Assembly (NCBI RefSeq): GCF_003605195.1
Contig: NZ_QYOS01000019.1
Span: 163,477-227,476, forward strand
Direction of reading: 5' to 3'
DNA from: Aurantiacibacter odishensis
Lineage (GTDB): Bacteria; Pseudomonadota; Alphaproteobacteria; Sphingomonadales; Sphingomonadaceae
DNA: 64,000 bases
The notes below the pieces were generated by a model. That model was not told where the DNA came from and did no database searches. It was given only the letters and a program-made list of their open reading frames with translations. The translations under genes were made by a program, and so were the position numbers. Below are positions 60,001 through 64,000 of this stretch, piece by piece. The stretch's first letter is position 1. Each line of letters opens with the position of its first letter.

Positions 60001-60472
60001 CCTCGCTCTCTATATCGCCGGCATCGTGGCGACCGGGGCGCCCTATCCGTTATCGCTGCCGGTGTTCATCGGCATGTTGATGCTGCTCGGCATCGTGGCG
60101 AAGAACTCGATCCTGCTGATCGACTTCGCGATCGAGGAGATGGATGCAGGGGCGACCAAGCTGGCCGCCATCCTGGAAGCAGGGCACAAGCGTGCGCAGC
60201 CCATCGTGATGACCACCGTTGCCATGACGGCGGGCATGGTGCCCACCGCGCTCTCGCTGTCGGGCGACGGGGCCTGGCGCCAGCCGATGGGCATCGTGGT
60301 GATCGGGGGCCTCACGCTTTCCACCTTCCTCACCCTGCTGATCGTGCCCGCAGGCTTCAGCTTGGCGGACGGGCTGGAGAAGAAGCTCGGCCCGTGGCTG
60401 CGCGACCGACTGCTCACCTACAAGCCGGGCGACGAGAGTCCCGGTGGCCGGGAGATTCAGCCTGCCGAGTGA
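57047..60472 (+). CDS. RND efflux permease with a 104-residue extra membrane insert
   Basis: An 1141-residue inner membrane proton-drug antiporter of the HAE1 type. N-terminal RNPIVPILAFIGLMLAG (TM1), the TM4 DD motif (VAGVLVDDAIVEIENI), the TM10-11 region and the two pore-domain repeats are present; it ends KLGPWLRDRLLTYKPGDE. HAE1 pumps are usually about 1030-1060 residues. The excess is one block, residues 518-621 (58598-58909), between TM6 and TM7. There RWSLD continues, after the block, as DHRVWMM, the normal junction. The block is hydrophobic, and its G+C is about 57% by hand count, against 67-70% in two flanking 60-base lines. Confidence 0.92.
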   Translation: MDFSQISAWSIRNPIVPILAFIGLMLAGIFAFQDMEVQNQPDIEFPVVIISISQPGAAPPEVENQITQRVESAVQTLDGVETIRSTASEGNSQTVIEFAIGTDIAEATNEVKSEIDNIRGELPDGILEPRVFKQQTSSQPIVSFGVAADDMTLEQLSWFIDDTVTKQLLTVEGLAEINRSGGVDREILVILDPGRMQSLGVTASQVNSALRQLNVNAAGGQAEIAGSRQSVRVLGNAEDAYELSQTQISLGGGRSIKLSDIATVRDSYGEVRTLAKLNGKQVVTFSITRARGASDVSVYDDAVEVLQQIEDANPGITFTRLFTEVDYTRGEYESSMALLVEGALLAVVVVFLFLRDWRATIIAALAIPLSAIPTFWFIDMLGFTLNTMSLLALGLVAGVLVDDAIVEIENIVRHMRMGKSAYQASIDAADEIGLPVVATTFCIVAVFLPVALMPGISGEFFKNFGLTVVAAVLVSLAVARMITPMAAAYFLKAKGHANHGEGRAMDTYMKVLRWSLDNTALTRMRERIGHVPTHWSFQLSALAIGLLIFAFLMSPAGLLTAMGLMGGFGWAKLAGLIFLPLLAYFLGGALMLTVGMLLGLVIGYERTHFTARARYLAARFLDHRVWMMLIGFLALILTVIVASSIPQQFFPDGDSDFSRVSISMVPGTTLEQTEAVVDEISSRLSEEQEVALALGIAREGSGNISLVLRDDRERSSLDFERELTPILQNIPDARVNFQNNQGGGGGTGRAISIMLSGSDPELLYDTAATLVEQMETVEGAVAPRIDYDLQRPELLIEPREDLASSLGVSTSALSQAIRIATLGDIDQNAAKFSLSDRQIPIRVRLAENDRRSLSTIENLPVPTATGGSVPLSRVADISLGMGPTSIQRYNQNRRVFVGVDVAQGVARGTVRTAIDALPIMQNLPTGVSNAPVGADEWQGDLINNFITAVITGLLLVFSVLVLLYRRVVSPLVNMSSLALAPLGGFLALYIAGIVATGAPYPLSLPVFIGMLMLLGIVAKNSILLIDFAIEEMDAGATKLAAILEAGHKRAQPIVMTTVAMTAGMVPTALSLSGDGAWRQPMGIVVIGGLTLSTFLTLLIVPAGFSLADGLEKKLGPWLRDRLLTYKPGDESPGGREIQPAE

Positions 60473-60485
60473 GGGCGGCCTGACG

Positions 60486-61736
60486 ATGCGGGGCGGCGCT
60501 CCCCTGCCGCCAGATCGCGCACGCCGGATGCGGATCACCGCCACGCTGCTGCTCGTGGTGATGGCGGGGATATTCCTGCTCGCCCACAACATGCTGACGG
60601 TCCATCCGGCCTGGGGCTATGTCCATGCCTTTGCCGAGGCCGCGATGGTGGGCGGGCTGGCCGACTGGTTCGCCGTGACCGCGCTGTTCCGGCACCCGAT
60701 GGGCATTCCCATCCCGCACACCGCGATCATCCCCGAAAACAGGGACCGGATCGCCGACACCATGGCGCAGTTCCTGCGCTCCAATTTCCTCACCCCGGTC
60801 GTGGTGGCGCGCCGGATGCGCGACATGAACGTGGCGAGAGTTGCGGGTGATTTCCTGGTCAAGCGCGGCGACGATACCGAGGGGCGCCTGCGCGCGGGCG
60901 CGGCGGGCCTGTTCGTCGAGCTGCTCGAATCGCTCGACCCCGAACGCCTGGGGCTACAGGTGAAGGCGGGCCTCGCGCGGCAGGCGGAGAAGCTGGATGT
61001 CGCGCCGTTGCTGGGCAAGATGCTGGAAGCCGCGATCGCCGATGGGCGGCACAAGCCGTTGATGGATTCGATGATCCGCTGGGCCGGGCTCACCTTGGAA
61101 GACAACGAGGACATGGTCCGCGACATGGTGCAGGAGCGCGCCAATTCGATCATCCGCTGGACGGGGCTGGACGGGCGGCTGGCCAACTCCGTACTGGACG
61201 GGCTTTACCGGCTGCTGGCCGAAATCCTCGTCGATCCCAACCATCCTCTGCGCGGCAAGGTGCAGGAAGGACTGGAGAAGCTGGCGCATGACTTGCAGCA
61301 CGATCCGGAGACCCGCGCCAAGGTGGAGCGGATGAAGGTCGACCTTCTCAACAATCCCACCGTCGCCGACTGGTGGATGGGCGTGTGGGAACGCCTGCGC
61401 CGCTCGCTGATCGACAATATCCGCGATCCGGAAAAGGGCATGAGCGGCGAAGTCAGCCACTCGCTGGCGGAACTGGGCAAGACCTTGCAGGGCGATCCGA
61501 GGTTGCAATTGCAGGTGAACCGCTTTGCCCGGCGCACCCTGGTGGGCGTGGTCAATCGCTACGGCGAACAAATCGTCAGCCTCGTTTCCACCACGGTGAA
61601 GAGCTGGGACGCCAGCACCATCACCATGCGCATAGAACGTGCCGTGGGCCGCGACCTGCAATTCATCCGCATCAATGGCACGCTGGTGGGCGGCCTGGTG
61701 GGGGTAACTATCCACCTGCTGACGGAAGTCCTCTAG
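60486..61736 (+). CDS. DUF445 family membrane protein
   Basis: A 416-residue protein with ATG 60486 (the frame opens 42 nt earlier in the permease). A transmembrane helix at about 14-34 (ITATLLLVVMAGIFLLAHNM) and one at the very C-terminus (TLVGGLVGVTIHLLTEVL) bracket a long amphipathic helical body; ADWFAVTALFRHPMGIPIPHTAIIP is the family signature. Members such as YjiN are of unknown function. It starts 13 nt after the RND permease, so it is probably co-transcribed. It ends directly against the convergent pseudogene. Confidence 0.88.
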   Translation: MRGGAPLPPDRARRMRITATLLLVVMAGIFLLAHNMLTVHPAWGYVHAFAEAAMVGGLADWFAVTALFRHPMGIPIPHTAIIPENRDRIADTMAQFLRSNFLTPVVVARRMRDMNVARVAGDFLVKRGDDTEGRLRAGAAGLFVELLESLDPERLGLQVKAGLARQAEKLDVAPLLGKMLEAAIADGRHKPLMDSMIRWAGLTLEDNEDMVRDMVQERANSIIRWTGLDGRLANSVLDGLYRLLAEILVDPNHPLRGKVQEGLEKLAHDLQHDPETRAKVERMKVDLLNNPTVADWWMGVWERLRRSLIDNIRDPEKGMSGEVSHSLAELGKTLQGDPRLQLQVNRFARRTLVGVVNRYGEQIVSLVSTTVKSWDASTITMRIERAVGRDLQFIRINGTLVGGLVGVTIHLLTEVL

Positions 61737-62717
61737 TCAGTCGCTCTGTCTGCTCCAGTCGCCCAGCAGTGCCGCGACTGGAACCAGCCAATAGCTGCCC
61801 AGAGTCCTTCCCTCGGCATCGCGTGCAGGATCGAAACGCGCGTTTTCCAGCACCTGTTCGCAAATCTGAGCGTTCAACTCCCCGTCCAGCGTGGGGAAAT
61901 GGATATGGCATGACGTTGCCTCGCCTGTGTCATTCACCATCACGCGGACCTGATTGTAGCCGCCTGCAAGTCCGGCAAGCTGGTCGAACGGCACGGTGGT
62001 GGGCCTGATCAGAGGCCCTGCAAGGGGGATTGGACAATGCCGGAGCGTTGTATGTCGTTCTGCATCGACGCCCCAGCTGCCAAGCAGGTCATCGGTGCAA
62101 GTCTGCAGGACCGCCATCACATCATTCATCGGCCCGGTGTTGAATTATACTGCCCGTTGCAGTCCCCGGTCGAATACGAGGTGATCGATGGCCGCCGCAC
62201 GCTCCCGCTCAACTTCCGGATCATAGCCAGGCGATTGTCCAGCTTCTCCCGCAGGAGACCCCAGGGCGAAGGTCGGTTCATCGCCGGCATTCGTGCGACG
62301 CTGGAATACCTGCGTGATCTCAGGTGCGGGTTCGATTGAAATGAAGCTGACGATTGTCAGCCGCCGATCATCCGGAGTACGCGAGGAGGAGAAATCGCTC
62401 GATTTTTCGGTCGGGCGCTGATCCCGGCTTGACGCGAAATGATAACCGATGGTGTCCGCACCGCGGAAACTTCTGATACTGTCACCGATGATCAACACTC
62501 GCATCGCGGGGCCAGGCTGGATCCGCTCAAAAGCCAGGGTTGTTTCATCGGCGTCGCTGCGCAGGCTGAGGACCAGCCGACAGTAATCTTCGCCAAAGTC
62601 CGCAGTCCAGGGCCCGGATGCTTCGAATACGCGTGGGCTGCTGTCTTGCGCCGGCGCAGGTATGGGAGTGGCCATTGCTGTCGCGGCGCAGGCGAGCGCA
62701 AGGTTTCGAAATCGCAT
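61737..62717 (-). pseudogene. TonB C-terminal-like exported protein interrupted by an in-frame TAA
   Basis: Two frames lie in the same reading phase: 62717-62145 (191 codons: signal peptide ending PIPAPAQ, then PWTADFGEDYCRLVLSLRS and FERIQPGPAMRV) and 62129-61737 (starts MNDVMAVLQTCTDDLLGSWG, ends with the TonB_C-like QVRVMVNDTGEATSCHIHFP and FDPARDAEGR). They are parted only by TAA at 62147-62145, reading AV-stop-FNTGPMNDV. Sphingomonad relatives carry one unbroken protein of about 320 residues across this point. So it is a recent nonsense mutation, a pseudogene, or a base error. Confidence 0.75.
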
Positions 62718-62766
62718 AAAAGAAGCCCTCCCACGCGAAATGATATCCGCATGGGAGGGAGGCTTC
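62718..62766 (-). terminator. Intrinsic terminator after etfA, fused to the next ribosome site
   Basis: On the minus strand GAAGCC-(TCC)-CTCCCA and TGGGAG-GGCTTC pair as a 12-bp stem with a 3-base bulge and an 18-nt loop, followed by TTTT (62721-62718). The ATG of the broken TonB-like gene begins at the next base. So the right arm GGGAGG is both the stem and that gene's ribosome site. Confidence 0.65.
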
Positions 62767-62790
62767 AATCACATTGCCTGTATGATCGGT

Positions 62791-63708
62791 TTACAGCTTC
62801 TCGGTCAGTTCCGGCACGGCGTTGAACAGGTCTGCCACGAGGCCGATGTCCGCCACCTGGAAGATGGGGGCGTCGGGGTCCTTGTTGATGGCGACGATGA
62901 CCTTGGAGTCTTTCATGCCGGCAAGGTGCTGGATCGCGCCCGAGATGCCGATGGCGATGTAGACTTCGGGCGCCACGATCTTGCCGGTCTGGCCGACCTG
63001 GTAATCGTTGGGCACGTAGCCTGCGTCCACCGCAGCGCGCGATGCGCCGATGGCGGCGCCCAGCTTGTCTGCCAGCGGGGTGATATACTGCTCGAACGTC
63101 TCGCCGTCCTTCAGCGCGCGGCCGCCCGATACGACGATGCCTGCGCTGGTGAGCTCGGGACGGTCGCTCTTCACCGCGTCCAGCTTCACGAACTGCGAGA
63201 TACCCGCATCGCCGGGGCCGCTCGCGGCTTCCACGCTGGCGCTGCCGCCTTCTGCCTCAGCCTTGTCGAAGGCCGTGGTGCGAACGGTGATCACCAGCTT
63301 GGGATCGCTCGACTCGACCGTGGCGATGGCGTTGCCGGCATAGATCGGGCGGGTGAAGGTCCTGGGGCCTTCCACGCTGATGATGTCGCTGACCTGCATC
63401 ACGTCGAGCAGCGCGGCAACGCGGGGCAGCACGTTCTTGCCGGTGGTGGTGGCAGGGGCCAGCACGGCGTCATAGCCGTCCATGAGGCCGGCAATCAGCG
63501 GGGCGAGGTTCTCGGCAAGACCGTTGGCATAGGCGGCATCGTCCGCCACCAGCACCTTCTCGACACCGGCGATGGCAGCATGCGCATCGCCAGCGGCGGT
63601 GGTGAGCACGTGCACCGGGCCGCCGAGCGCGGCAGCGGCGGTGATGGTGGCGAGGGTGGCATCGGCGACAGCGTCGCCGTGGGGTTCAGCAAATACGAGT
63701 GCGGTCAT
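62791..63708 (-). CDS. etfA: Electron transfer flavoprotein subunit alpha
   Basis: The FAD-binding subunit of ETF, which passes electrons from acyl-CoA dehydrogenases to ETF-ubiquinone oxidoreductase. The 305-residue protein has a normal length. The C-terminal FAD domain shows [53 protein letters not shown] and NKDPDAPIF. It follows etfB on the minus strand with a 115-bp gap that holds a long inverted repeat. An intrinsic terminator lies beyond its stop. Confidence 0.95.
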   Translation of the reverse strand: MTALVFAEPHGDAVADATLATITAAAALGGPVHVLTTAAGDAHAAIAGVEKVLVADDAAYANGLAENLAPLIAGLMDGYDAVLAPATTTGKNVLPRVAALLDVMQVSDIISVEGPRTFTRPIYAGNAIATVESSDPKLVITVRTTAFDKAEAEGGSASVEAASGPGDAGISQFVKLDAVKSDRPELTSAGIVVSGGRALKDGETFEQYITPLADKLGAAIGASRAAVDAGYVPNDYQVGQTGKIVAPEVYIAIGISGAIQHLAGMKDSKVIVAINKDPDAPIFQVADIGLVADLFNAVPELTEKL

Positions 63709-63734
63709 TTCATCTAACCTCTCATTCCGTTCGC

Positions 63735-63809
63735 CCTGAGCCTGTCGAAGGGCTGTCCTTCTCTCAGCGCGACGTTCAAAAACAAAAGCAGTCCTTCGAC
63801 AGGCTCAGG
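63735..63809. repeat. Inverted repeat CCTGAGCCTGTCGAAGG in the etfB-etfA spacer
   Basis: CCTGAGCCTGTCGAAGG (63735-63751) and its exact reverse complement CCTTCGACAGGCTCAGG (63793-63809) are 17-bp arms around a 41-nt loop. This word is familiar as a dispersed REP-like palindrome in Sphingomonadales genomes. I see no other full copy in this window. It can fold within the etfBA transcript. Confidence 0.75.
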
Positions 63810-63823
63810 ACGCTCTGCGCGAC

Positions 63824-64000
63824 TTACGCCACTCCGAGCGCTTTGAGCTTCGCGACCAGCGCGTCCACATCTTCAACGATCTCGCCAGCCTGGCGGACCG
63901 GCGGCTCGGAGACGTTGGTGGTGGTGAGGCGCGGGGCCACGTCGACGCCGTAATCGGCAGGCGTCTTGGTATCCAGCGGCTTCTTCTTCGCCTTCATGAT
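63824..64000 (-). CDS. etfB: Electron transfer flavoprotein subunit beta (partial, 5' end off the right edge)
   Basis: Only the last 58 codons before TAA (63826-63824) are in view. The sequence reads [19 protein letters not shown], then [19 protein letters not shown], the typical EtfB C-terminus, closing [10 protein letters not shown]. EtfB binds AMP and forms the heterodimer with the etfA product that lies next on this strand. Confidence 0.9.
   Translation of the reverse strand: MMKAKKKPLDTKTPADYGVDVAPRLTTTNVSEPPVRQAGEIVEDVDALVAKLKALGVA

Noticed and set aside
62145..62147. Programmed read-through or selenocysteine/pyrrolysine at the TAA in the TonB-like gene
   Set aside because: The codon is TAA, not TGA or TAG, and no recoding element is visible; nonsense mutation or error is simpler.
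1..64000. CRISPR arrays, insertion sequences, prophage, toxin-antitoxin or restriction genes
   Set aside because: No regularly spaced repeats, transposase, integrase, phage structural or restriction-type frames were found. The genes are core chromosomal functions.
1..64000. tRNA or rRNA genes in the gaps
   Set aside because: Gaps are short and none shows a cloverleaf with a TTC-loop pattern or rRNA-like sequence.

Overview
The window is a gene-dense (about 65% G+C), accessory-poor stretch of an alphaproteobacterial chromosome. The gene content (DUF6489 next to mnmE, sciP/DUF1153, trcR/DUF1013, carD, Coq7-type ubiquinone hydroxylase, a Suv3-like helicase with S4 protein and FdxA, a Sphingomonad-type dispersed palindrome) points to Sphingomonadales, probably an Erythrobacteraceae member. 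That assignment is inference from families, not from a search. No tRNA or rRNA gene, insertion sequence, prophage or CRISPR array was seen.

Layout. 1-6.3 kb: a dienelactone hydrolase fragment, DUF6489, then the origin-proximal block mnmE-mnmG-rsmG-parA-parB, carrying five parS sites. 6.3-13.3 kb: envelope and housekeeping genes (glycine-zipper protein, free Met-sulfoxide reductase, sorbosone dehydrogenase-like protein, DUF815 ATPase, Sua5, two lipoproteins, CarD). 13.3-23.7 kb: a YihY protein, an FdxA/S4/Suv3 helicase operon, an M23 peptidase, hemB, GNAT, a fused MFS-spermidine synthase-like protein and a gamma carbonic anhydrase. 23.7-30.9 kb (minus): ligase-associated repair pair, M1 peptidase, ClpA, DUF1192. 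31-35 kb: quinone oxidoreductase, an unknown NTF2-like protein, then a metallophosphoesterase/glycosyltransferase pair that looks like the PlcP-Agt phosphate-starvation lipid-remodelling module and has a PHO-box-like array upstream. 35-45 kb: trcR, bactofilin with M23 peptidase, and the conserved proA-(AKR)-nadD-rsfS-rlmH-envC-ctpA string. 44.7-54.9 kb: dsbB-coq7, fabI-yihY, a DnaJ-like protein, pdxH-CDF-phzF, a serine hydrolase, mnmA. 54.5-64 kb: unknown-sciP, a GlsB-type membrane protein, an RND pump (adaptor plus permease) with DUF445, a nonsense-broken TonB-like gene, and etfA with the end of etfB.

Several genes work together: ParA, ParB and the parS cluster segregate the chromosome; MnmE, MnmG and MnmA modify the wobble uridine of tRNAs; RsfS and RlmH act on the large ribosomal subunit; SciP, TrcR and bactofilin belong to the CtrA/cell-cycle and cell-shape repertoire; four LytM/M23-type or PDZ-protease genes serve peptidoglycan remodelling.

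The points most worth checking are an apparent AUU start for rlmH behind a hairpin-rich 293-bp spacer, an RND permease with a 104-residue extra membrane segment inserted between TM6 and TM7, the PHO-box candidate in front of the PlcP-Agt pair, an in-frame TAA that splits a TonB-like protein, and a recurring palindromic element that acts as an intergenic terminator. I found no clear case of a wholly undescribed multi-gene system.
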